A DNA stretch of 64,000 bases, from NCBI GenBank assembly GCA_948474755.1, contig CAOLHI010000563.1, positions 62,001 through 126,000 on the forward strand, in the 5' to 3' direction. The stretch is from Ctenosaura bakeri. Its lineage: Eukaryota > Chordata > Lepidosauria > Squamata > Iguanidae. Shown here piece by piece: positions 55,810 to 64,000 of the stretch. Within the stretch, counting starts at the first letter, position 1; every line of letters starts with the position of its first letter. The notes beneath the pieces are model-generated. The model was not told the origin of the DNA. It saw only the letters and a list, made by a program, of their open reading frames with translations, and made no database searches. Position numbers and translations under genes: made by a program.

Positions 55810-56048
55810 GATAGTAGAGTTGGTGCCTTCAGGTCTCTAAGGGGATGGTCTTCCATAATTGGGGTGCCAGAGCAGAGAAGACACTCTATCTCACTCTTCT
55901 GACAGTGTATGGTCCTGATGGATGGGAAACAGAGGAGGGACAGAACTCACATTTTGGGCGGGTGTATGGTGAGAGAAGCACTCCCTCAAGTATCAACATC
56001 CCAAGGCATATAGAATTTATAGTGTAACCACCAACACCTTGAATTTGA
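55810..56048 (-). mobile_element. L2-like LINE fragment
   Basis: The minus strand reads 'SVFSALAPQLWKTIPLET' (about 55830-55890), the L2 RT C-terminal block. The plus-strand text 'aacaccttgaatttgata' at the upper end matches the typical continuation. An F element begins there. Confidence 0.7.
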
Positions 56049-56467
56049 TACCTTTTCGCACATTACCTATTTGCGCGGCTGGGGGGGTCGTCTTGTGTGA
56101 AAAGCCTCAGCAGGAACGCTGCCGCTTCCCCACTCCTTCGTCCCACAGCTCGCTTCTTGGTCGCGCGACCGCCCCTTCCTTCCTTCCGCGGCGCAGCCTG
56201 GTTGCTGTAGGCTGCATTGGGGGAGGAAGCACAACCGGCCCGGCTCATCCAACGCACCGCACGGCAGGTAAGTGCGCGAGGGCTGCGGGAGCATTGCGTG
56301 ACGCGCAGTATCTTCGGCTCCCAGCCAAAAATAAAAAAATGCACGCGCGGTCCGCTTGAGGCTTGTGAGCATTGCGTGAATGGGAGTGCATCGTACGGAC
56401 CGACGCTCCCATTCATGCGATGCTCAAGGGGCCCGCTCTCAACAGAAACTGCGTGTGAAAAGGGAAC
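56049..56467 (-). mobile_element. F-family MITE, worn ends
   Basis: The left end CCTTTTCGCACATTACC and right end GCGTGTGAAAAGGG match the F termini, but the outermost bases are mutated and no duplication is readable. On the plus strand the ZNF143-like block is degraded (GGTTGCTGTAGG near 56200), while the donor CAGGTAAGTG (56265-56274) is perfect. Confidence 0.82.
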
Positions 56468-56747
56468 CAGACTGGAATGCTGTTGAAAGCCATTACTATT
56501 CTTTTAAAACTGGTGTTGGATGGTTTCTGCATGACAGTCCAGTTAGCTCTCTAGCTGCTGCTGACGGGAAAGAGGAAACCCACCAAATTTATGCTACTTC
56601 TATCATGCTTTTGGAAGTACCAAGAGGGAAATGGAGGAAGCCATTGATGTTTGACCAGGTGATACTCTGTCAGCAAACCAGGACACGGAAGAGTAAAGAC
56701 ATGAAGTTATCACTATTTTCTTTAGAGACTTTTCCTTGATCCATTTA
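56468..56747. other. No gene recognised
   Basis: A 119-codon frame spans F sequence and this interval; it has no recognisable motif. Confidence 0.4.
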
Positions 56748-56968
56748 GCAATAATAGCAATAGCATTTATTTATATACCGCTTATCAACTGAGTGTTATC
56801 TAAGCGGTTTACAATGTGTTTTAGCTAATTGCCCCCAACAAGCTGGGTACTCATTTTACCGACCTGCGGAAGGATGGAAGGCTGAGTCAACCTTGGAGCC
56901 TGGCAGGATCGAACTCACAACCTCGTGGTTGCAGTACTAGCATTTAACCACTGTGCCACCAGGGCTCC
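56748..56968 (-). mobile_element. Second tRNA-derived SINE family
   Basis: Reverse strand of the family also seen at 16603: 'tatttatataccgcttatca', 'caacaagctgggtactcatt', 'aggctgagtcaaccttgga', 'ggatcgaactcacaacctc' (B box reversed) and 'aaccactgtgccaccagggc' (A-box side). Confidence 0.88.
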
Positions 56969-57318
56969 TGTCACTTTCTCCTCTTGCTTTCTTCTTCTTC
57001 TCACTTTCATGGGATGGGATGCCGTTGCCAGTGAACTCACCTGTCTCTTGGGCAAACGTGTATCAACCTTTTCAATCTAATCTTGCAGAAATTTATCAAT
57101 ATTCTTTCCACACTCCTTGAGAGTTAGGCTTTTCCTTAAAGTTCTGATTTTTCTAATTGAGGATGTGTTTAACTTTTGCTAAATAACTGAAGCAATTTCT
57201 GAGAGTATATGCATATGTAGATTTCAACAGGGCAAGCTTTGGATTTAACACCACCAAAGGATGCCGGGCCACTTTGTCAGGGTGGCTAAATAGAAATGTA
57301 ACAGCAGCCTTCTACTAG
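56969..57318. other. No gene recognised
   Basis: Unassigned interval before the hAT-like element. Confidence 0.4.
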
Positions 57319-57452
57319 ATATGAACTAGGGATGGGCCAACCGAATCCTCAGATCCTCAAATCCTGGGTAAGGATTTGAGATTCCCAATTCCAAATCTCT
57401 GTGCCAAAATAAGGAAACCGAATCTTTCGAATCTGCCAACTAAATAGATTGT

Positions 57453-57566
57453 TGGAAACCAGGATGCCTGAAAACTAGGGAGACCAGGACGCCTGAATAC
57501 TGGGGAGACCAGGATGCCTGAAAACTTGGAAGACTGGGATGCCTGAAAACCAGGGAGACCAGATGT
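57453..57566. repeat. Minisatellite of about 28-bp units
   Basis: Four tandem units with the core 'gagaccaggatgcctgaaaa' lie inside the hAT-like element and differ by a few substitutions. On the minus strand they give repeated 'LVFRHP' peptides, which are not a gene. Confidence 0.9.
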
Positions 57567-57930
57567 ACAGGAGAAGATAGTAAGAAGGTGAGGTTTTCCC
57601 TTGGAGTATTAATGGCCTTTGCTAACAAGTTCACAAATTACAGCTGGGCTTGTATTCTAAGATATATAAATTGAACATTTCATATTTAAGTTCAGCATTT
57701 GACTGGAAGCTATAAGCTTGAGTTTTCAAGGACAGCTGAAATATTCCTTTGCAGAGATCCCTTGCAAAGCTCTTTCAAACACAATTCTGGGCTTTGGAGT
57801 TTTACAAGGTGTCACAGCCTTCTCTGCCAAAGTCTGCTGGTGCATCATCAAGCTACAAACCCCAGGATGCAGAAGGAGCCATGCAAAGAAAAGCCGGTTT
57901 TGACCTGCGTTATCTCTCTTCTGTAGTATG

Positions 57931-57995
57931 TGGCCCTGTTTACACAGTCAGGAAAAGGTGGGATTAATCCACATTTTCCTGCCTGTGTAGAAAGG
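57931..57995. repeat. Small palindrome with MITE-like ends
   Basis: GGCCCTGTTTACACAG at the left and CTGTGTAGAAAGGGCC at the right enclose a hairpin with 'caggaaaaggtgggattaat' and 'ccacattttcctg'. The ends resemble the F/P/H terminal motif. No duplication is evident. It may be a minimal related MITE nested in the hAT-like element. Confidence 0.65.
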
Positions 57996-58261
57996 GCCTT
58001 CATGTCATTTTCAATCTGGGGAGATCCTGAGGCAAAACTAGGACAATTGTCCTAGCCCGATTTCTCCAGAGGGTTTTGCCTAGGCTTTTGCTAAGGCTGA
58101 GAGAGAGTGTCTTTCCTAAGGTTATCCCTCTTTCCCTTGCTTTTGAAACAATTTTTTCTTTAAAAAGGATTTGAAAGTTTCGAGATTTGTCAGATTTGTG
58201 GATTTCCAGAACCTTCCAGGGATTTGGAAAATTCTGGATTTGTCCCATCCCTAATATGAAC

Positions 58262-59056
58262 ACTGAAAATCCCCAGTTCTTATTCCTACGTAACTAAATC
58301 CACTTGCAGAGACATAAAAGTCCAATACAGGATTCTGGTCAAAATGTTTAAAAATTGTACACTAATGGACTAGTAATTTTTGAATTGGAGGTATTCATCA
58401 TGCTAGTGATCAAAGTTATACTCTCAGGAACTAATTCTTAAAAACATCAACAAATGGCTTCAATAATACTGCTTTTCCACTAGTGCCTATTTGTGTGATT
58501 CTTTCATTCCACTGCAGATCCAACATTGTGGCATTCACGTTGTGTCTACATTTTGTTTTTTCCCTACACTCTCCCTCTCCCTATCCCCAAGCAGAGTGAA
58601 CCCATTGCACTTCCAGTGTCTGGACAAAGAGGACAGCATGGTGTCGATTGAGACATGTTGCCTTTACTTCATCCTCTGCACTCTTTTTTTTTTAAATAAA
58701 TCTTTTGGTGTAATTGTATACTTGCACTCCCCTGGTGGTTGCCCTCACACTGCAGTTAAACCATTTCAGCATGCTACAACTACACCAGTAAGGCAAAACA
58801 GAAAACAAGCAGTGACTCTGGAAGAGTCAAAGGCTGAATTGGATGCAACACAATGCCAAAAGTTTGGACAAGAAGCTTCCCAAGATGTCAAAATTGTGCA
58901 AAGAAAAAAGAAGTTCATGCACTAGGTGGTACAGACTGGGGAAGAGAGGCAGGATCAGCAGGGTTTAAGCACTTCCTTCTCCAGTTCAACATGAGAAGCG
59001 GCTGGCTGCACATGGAAGGAAGGCACATGTGGCAGGTGGCTGGGTGCAGAGGGGAG
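58262..59056. other. No gene recognised
   Basis: The 144-codon frame at 58491-58925 lacks any domain and has low-complexity serine/leucine stretches. I regard it as chance. Confidence 0.4.
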
Positions 59057-59926
59057 TGTTACCCTGTATGTTGGGGGTCCCAGGAGGGGCATCCAAATTA
59101 CCAAATAAAAACACAAATTGGGGAAATTTAGTTTGAGCACTGTCTTGGCTAAACGAGAGGCAGGGTAACATTAGCAAGGCTCTTTAACCCTATGTATACA
59201 GCGTCAGGTCAGAGAGCGGCTAGACAAGGTTTTAAAATAACAAACAATATTTTATTAAAAACAAGCGACACGAAAGACACGACAGATACTGACTTAGAAA
59301 TGGAAACGGAAAGTTTCAAGGGAGCGGGTAATACGACACCTGGTCTCGTAGTCCTGGAGAGAAAGACAGGGTTCCGGGAGAGAAAGCTCAGTATGGTTTG
59401 CTGAGGGGAGTTTCCTTAGACAAACCGGCAGCAAGGTGGGATGGAAGTCCAAAGTAGTCTGAGGAGGTCCCAGAAGTGGGGATTTTTTATAGGGTGGAGT
59501 TTACCTACAGGCTATGTTATGCTCGGTGAGAACAAAGGAAATTTGAAGTTGGACAAAGGAGTTGGAAAAGGTCAGGTTTTGCATGATGGGTTTAGTACTT
59601 AATGACAATAGTGTGGCCAGTTCACTGATGGCCCAATATAAAGGAATGGCTCGGCTCTTGGTTGAGTGACTTTGTGTAGATGTGCACCGAACAAAGCCAG
59701 TTTGCGGGGAGGTTTTTCCCTAAAGCAATGGAGAGGCTTAAATTGCCTGCCTGAATGGAGTTTTGGAATGTACAGTCATTAACGGATGCACCCTTACGTG
59801 TTTGTCCAGGGGACCTCTGAAAACACGTGGAGTAGGGTGGCAGAGAAAGGTCAAGCAAAGGCCAAATTATTTGATATCAAAAGGATATCTAGTGCTCTCA
59901 CCAGACATATCATAACCATGATAACA
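59057..59926 (-). mobile_element. Solo LTR, type A, minus strand
   Basis: TGTTACCCTGTATG to CATGATAACA on the plus strand. Flanks GGAG and GGTG look like a 4-bp duplication with one change. Inverted poly(A) signal near 59250 ('attttattaaaaac'), inverted TATA near 59485 ('tttttatagggtgg'), U3 start 'gatatcaaaaggatatc' near 59873. Confidence 0.86.
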
Positions 59927-60629
59927 GGTGCACTCAGGTTGTAGTCCCATTCCAGCAGTAGCACTGCCAGGATCATGATGGGATGACAAAAGAGAAGGTG
60001 CAGAAATGGCCTTTCAGTAAAATCCAGTAGAAATACAAAATGAAATGTGCTAATAGGCCTAAGGAGGTACATAGAACCTCTGTGTTCTTTTTTGCTTAGC
60101 CCACCACCATTTTGACAATTCTCCCTTGCTGTTTGGCAACTTTAAAGCAAACCAGTTTTATACAACCACTGCTAGAGCATGTGAAAGAGCCTCCTTCGAT
60201 GTCCTCACATCTTAGGGCAGCTTTGTAGAACACATACAATTCTCCAGACCCTCTCCGTTGAAGTTTTCTCTCACTGTAGGCCAGCCTTCGAGAAGACACA
60301 GAACTCTCCAGACTAAGATTGTTAGTGAGGACTTAAAAAACAAACGTCTCCAGTGAGTGCTCAACATGGAAACCAGGACCAAGAGGTCTGTCCTTGTCCC
60401 AAAAATGCTGAAAAGACAACCCATTCCCATAAAGATTTCCTCATTCAATTCATTACCAGTCGGTACTCAGAGATAACAGGAAGAAAATGTTTGTTTCTCT
60501 GTGTGCCTTTAATTGCCTCCCATATTAGAATGCATCTTTCCAATAGAGGAAAATGTCATTTTCACATGCACTGCCATGTTGTGCAGAAATTATTTGCCAT
60601 AGTACATTATTCACCAATGTTTATGAGTT
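59927..60629. other. No gene recognised
   Basis: Unassigned, low-repeat sequence leading into the candidate regulatory element. Confidence 0.4.
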
Positions 60630-61430
60630 TCGGTGTAAGCCATTTAAAAGGCTCCGGAGATATGTATCTTGTCAGCTCGATTCTGCCAGAGAGACATTCG
60701 GTTTGAAATAAACTGAGCTTGAATCCCCCTCCTCGTCTCTTTTTTCTTCCCTTGCAAAATTTGGCGCCGTTCTTCAAATGTTAACTAATCTAATGAGTTT
60801 TGCGTTGAATTGTGAATACATTTTAATTTGCCATTCAAGATATTGTAGCATTTAATATTTTGCCTCGCAAGCAATCTACCACGAGGCACATTCCTCTTTC
60901 TTTCTCCCTTCCTTTCTTTTTCTTTTTTTAAAAAATACCCTTCCACAAAAATTTCTTTCATACAGTCTGATTAAAATCCAATTAATTACAAACACAATTA
61001 AACCTTTCTACTGGAGTTTGCTGAGGACGGCTGACGGAAGTCAAGTTGTCAATCAAAGATGCAGCAGGGAGCACTAATTGGAAAGCAGCAAAACTTTCAG
61101 CCTATGCGAATATAAAAAGGGAAAAGAAAGGAAATCATTCAGCCCTTCATGTAATATGCATGTTTATTAGGAAATGGCTTCCTCCTTTGATTCTTTTGCT
61201 TATCATTTGATCAATACAACTTGCTTCTGATGGCAGCGTCCATGACGAAACCCTCCCAAGGCTCTCAGCGATAGTAAATATACATACAATAAAAAGGCAA
61301 TTAAGAATGAAATAAAGGAGAGTGCGAGGGAGTGGGAAAGGGAAGGGATTGCAACATAAATGTACGATCCAGTGTTATTGGAAAATCTTTGCAGCTTAAT
61401 GACAGTCAGAGTTTATGTTTTGTTTTCAAT
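60630..61430. promoter_or_regulatory. Candidate deeply conserved enhancer-like element
   Basis: About 800 bp without any recognised repeat, in a window where repeats otherwise recur every few hundred bases. It is dense in homeodomain sites (CCAATTAATTAC, CACAATTAAAC, CTAATTGG, GCAATTAAG) plus GGCGCC and a CTTTGATTC TCF-like site. No reading frame fits. The texture is that of developmental conserved non-coding elements. That is inference; alignment is needed. Confidence 0.45.
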
Positions 61431-61569
61431 TCCCCTCCTTTCCATTTTTGCATTCACTGTCATGTGCAAATCCTGAAGTGTTAATAGCAGGGGAAATAGA
61501 ATTATTTTCACTTCAGTCTCCAAAAAATGGAAAGAATGTTGATGGTTGGTGGCTTCTTTGCCACTCCTG

Positions 61570-62305
61570 GGCCCTTTTCGCACGGGCTTTCCCGGGCGAA
61601 ATAGCCCCGTGAGCCGTGCGGGAGTGGGAGCGTCGCTCCGCACAACGCACTCCCACTTCCGGCGCTCTCACGGGGCTGCAGCGGCACAGGCGCGGGGTTT
61701 TTGATTTTCGCTTTCAAGCGAAAATCACCCCGCGCTCGCGCTACGCTCCCGGCGCCCACACGCACTCACCTGTAGTGCGGTGCTTCGGGGAGGCGGCCGG
61801 GTCGCGCCTCCTTCCCTCCGCCCGTGCGGAAGGAAGGGGCGGGGCGGGGAGCTAGCGCGGCGGATGCGAGAGCATCCTGCTTCGCACGGGCGGGGGGCTG
61901 CTCGCGACAGCCTCCTGCTCGCGCGCGACTGTCGCTCGCTCCTGGCGCGCGCGCGGGGGGCGGGCGCGACTGTCGCTCGCGCCAGGAGCGAGGGACAGTC
62001 GTGCCCGCCCCCCCGTGTGCGCGCGTGCAATCGGGAGGCTGTCGCGAGCAGCCCCCCCACGCGCTCCAGGAGCGAGCGACAGTCGCGCCCGCCCCCCGCG
62101 CGCGCCAGGAGCGACGGGCTCCTTTCTTGCGCGCGCGGGGGGGGATGGACTCGCGAGCCGCCGCCGCCTCCGGGACGGTGCCGTTTCCCAGCTGGTTCCT
62201 TCGGCTGCGGAAGGAACCAGCGGGGAACCGGCAGGCTCCCGAACTAGGCTTTTCCCGCAAGCTGCCCGCCCCCGCTCGCGCAAAAAGCCTAGTGCGAAAA
62301 GGGCC
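61570..62305 (+). mobile_element. Largest F-family MITE (736 bp), CpG-island-like
   Basis: Starts GGCCCTTTTCGCACGGG and ends GTGCGAAAAGGGCC. Flanks CTG and CTT differ at one base. The body is almost entirely C and G with very many CpG. A set of inverted blocks built on 'cgcgactgtcgctcgc' and 'gcgagcgacagtcgcg' lies at about 61924-62090. The opposite-strand donor reads CACTCACCTG (61763-61772), i.e. CAGGTGAGTG, still a consensus 5' splice site. Open frames up to 230 codons arise from base composition. Confidence 0.9.
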
Positions 62306-62499
62306 CTTGTCAACCCCAAAATCCGCATTGAGGTTGACTCCTAACTTTAAAGGAGTACCCTCCAACGTGGTGACCCTATTTGGGTTTGGCACTTTTGAGC
62401 GCTCTTTTATAGCCCGGAGCAAATTCACCATCACACCAACAGAGAAACCACCAACTACTACTGGGCAAACAAGAACTAAGCAGGGTTGTTCAGGACAGG
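62306..62499. other. Unassigned interval
   Basis: Short stretch between F and P elements with no recognised feature. Confidence 0.4.
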
Positions 62500-62679
62500 G
62501 GCCATTTCCGCACTAGGCTGTTATAGCGCTATGATTCCACTTTCAACATCCTATGGAATCCTGGAGTTTGCAGTTTTGGGAGGGGCTGGCTGGCCCCTCC
62601 CGAAACTGCAAACCCCAGGATTCCATAGAATGTTGCAAGTGGAATAATAGCACTATAAACATCTAGTGCGGAAATGGCT
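62500..62679. mobile_element. P-family MITE, near-perfect palindrome
   Basis: 180 bp, the same length as the 37681 copy, starting GGCCATTTCCGCACTAGG and ending CTAGTGCGGAAATGGC. Axis near 62590 at 'ggaggggctggctggcccctcc'. Flanks AGG and TGG differ at one base. Confidence 0.9.
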
Positions 62680-63477
62680 TGGGACTTCTAAAGGTCTCTT
62701 TCTCATAGGGTCACCAGAAGTCAAAGGCAACTGGAAGGCAATTATTCAGAACAGCAAAGCAAATATGGTCTAGGTGAACCAGTGGTCAGATTGAAGATTG
62801 TCAATGTTTTCCCAAAGAATCTCTGAAGCTCAATGGGCTTTATTTCTCATGTTCTGGAGATGGATTTAACTATGACAACACACTGTGGAACATCCTCTCT
62901 CATTTCAAACCTTTCCAGTCTGGCATTGATGGCAATAGTTTTAAAATAGTGCTTCAGTCATAATATCTGGAGGAATCGTCTGCTTACCTTCAACTGCTCA
63001 TCTCCAATTGCAAACTAAGTGTGTATGTATTGTGTGTATTGTGTTATGTTGTTTTGGAAACATAATGGCTGCTTTGGTATCTGAAAAGTACCACTTCACC
63101 CATGCCACTCCTTTCAGTTTGGAGACGTATTTGATGAGAAACTGGCTATGCAAAGAAGTCCTTTTGCTAGGATTTGTGTTCTGTGATTTTATTGATATTG
63201 TTATGCTTTTAAAATGATTCTACATTGGTTTAAGATACCGAGTTTTTAATATGTTAGGTTTAGTTAGTTTTTGAATTTAATATTTTTGTGTGTACCTTGT
63301 TTTAATTTGAAGGAAGAAAGTGACAGTACAAAATAAATATTGATTCATTAATATCAGACTCAGACAATGAGTGCAAACAGAAATAGAATGCAATTGTGAC
63401 CAACTGGAGGAACAAAAGGAGAGTGGAAATGGCATACTTGTTTCATTTTATTCTGCCTTGCGGTGCAAGAAATGCAT
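62680..63477. other. No gene recognised
   Basis: AT-rich; small open frames without identity. Confidence 0.4.
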
Positions 63478-63688
63478 GGACCATTTCACACTACATAATA
63501 ATTACATCTATGTTTCCATTTCGGTTGCCACAGCTGCATCCTGTAGAATTCTGGGGTTTGTAGTTAGGTGAGGCACTACAGTTCTCTCACTGAGAATTTT
63601 AAATGCCCCTCTCTAAACAGCGGATCCCAGGATTCCATAGAATGTTCTCGTGGCAATTAAAGTGGAATCGTAGTCCTATAATGGTATA
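63478..63688. mobile_element. P-family MITE, divergent variant
   Basis: 'gaccatttcacactacataa' at the left, 'gaattctggggtttgtagtt' and 'cccaggattccatagaatg' in the middle. The right end has decayed to 'ctataatggtata', and an H element starts there. The arms differ from the main P form. Confidence 0.65.
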
Positions 63689-64000
63689 GGCCCTTTTCAC
63701 ACGTGGGGGAGCCGAAACGGGGCGGCACACACAGGGGCTGAGATTACCTGCTTGCGTTTTGCTCCATCCCTGCTCCGTCCCTGGGGGGAGCGCGACTCTG
63801 CCGCTCCACACGCCGCTGAATTTCGGCGGCGTTCATCAGTGCCCAAAATGGCGGCTGGCGGCTTCCGGCGGCGCTTCGCCAATCAGGGCAGCGTGCCAGC
63901 CAGAAGCCCGCCCCCGGGCAGATCTGCAAAGATGCGCTACCGCGTCTTGGCAGATTCCCACCGGGAGCTGCCACGGACTAGTATGGGCGAGTTTCATAAA
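63689..64000 (+). mobile_element. H-family MITE cut by the window edge
   Basis: Starts GGCCCTTTTCACACGTGGG. It holds 'cccaaaatggcggctggcgg', 'cagcgtgccagccagaagcc' and 'cagatctgcaaagatgcg', matching the 30466 copy in the same orientation. Its right end lies outside the window. Confidence 0.82.

Larger units (their letters stand above)
57327..58253. mobile_element. hAT-like non-autonomous transposon, 8-bp TSD
   Basis: The 927-bp element begins TAGGGATGGG and ends CCCATCCCTA. The perfect 8-bp duplication ATATGAAC flanks it (57319-57326, 58254-58261). Eight-bp duplications and short T/CAGGG-type ends are characteristic of hAT transposons. The subterminal arms are A/G-rich on the left and T/C-rich on the right and partly complementary ('gatttgagattcccaat' versus 'ttggaaaattctggattt'). 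No hAT transposase block is present, so it depends on another source. It carries a minisatellite and a small palindrome inside. Confidence 0.9.

Noticed and set aside
57440..57634. Repeated LVFRHP peptide
   Set aside because: It is a translation of the minisatellite inside the hAT-like element.
58491..58925. 144-codon plus-strand frame as a small protein
   Set aside because: No domain, no splice or promoter context, and low-complexity start.
61766..62516. Overlapping open frames of 222 and 230 codons on opposite strands
   Set aside because: They lie in the arginine/alanine-rich translation of the CpG-dense F body. Long frames on both strands at once indicate composition, not genes.

Overview
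The window looks like squamate reptile (lizard or snake) nuclear DNA from an intron or intergenic region. I infer this from the repeat mixture: CR1, L2, L1 and RTE/BovB LINE remnants, two tRNA-derived SINE families, LTRs and many short palindromic DNA transposons. I find no intact protein-coding gene, no rRNA or tRNA gene and no CRISPR array. The host-gene signals are one candidate internal coding exon on the minus strand (27079-27291) and a decayed, intron-less copy of PCLAF (PAF15/KIAA0101) on the minus strand (about 18375-18750).

Most of the recognisable sequence is mobile DNA. Three non-autonomous DNA-transposon families, called F, P and H here, share the terminal motif GGCCCTTTYCRCAC or GGCCATTTCC and, where the site can be read, 3-bp target duplications. 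F copies (about 400-740 bp, CpG-rich) lie at 394, 2361, 8119, 9727, 14281, 14673, 25172, 49740, 56049 and 61570. P copies (about 180-205 bp, near-complete palindromes) lie at 750, 3653, 5878, 8066, 25740, 28539, 31603, 32012, 37681, 43217, 49204, 62500 and 63478. H copies lie at 26244, 30466, 30987 and 63689. A separate hAT-like element (57327-58253) has a perfect 8-bp duplication.

A second layer is a clan of related solo LTRs (types A-D) of about 850-960 bp, each with TG...TAACA ends, a CTATAAAA-type TATA box, a poly(A) signal and usually a 4-bp duplication. They lie at 3782, 6434, 19978, 21315, 34830, 35219, 45484, 48105 and 59057. No internal retroviral region accompanies any of them.

The insertions are nested, so relative ages can be read directly: LTR in P (3782), LTR in SINE (6434), F in P (8119), F in SINE (9727), F in CR1 (14673), F and P in CR1 (25172, 25740), and LTR in LTR in SINE (35219 in 34830).

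Between the repeats are unique AT-rich stretches. A few (19240-19385, 47590-47720, 54080-54560 and especially 60630-61430) have the homeodomain- and octamer-motif texture of conserved non-coding elements.

The most interesting pattern is that F elements repeatedly combine a CpG-rich body, a ZNF143-like TACANCTCCCA motif, an ETS-like GCGGAAG and, on the same strand, a consensus 5' splice site (CAGGTAAGTG). That is the layout of a promoter plus first exon, carried on a mobile element.
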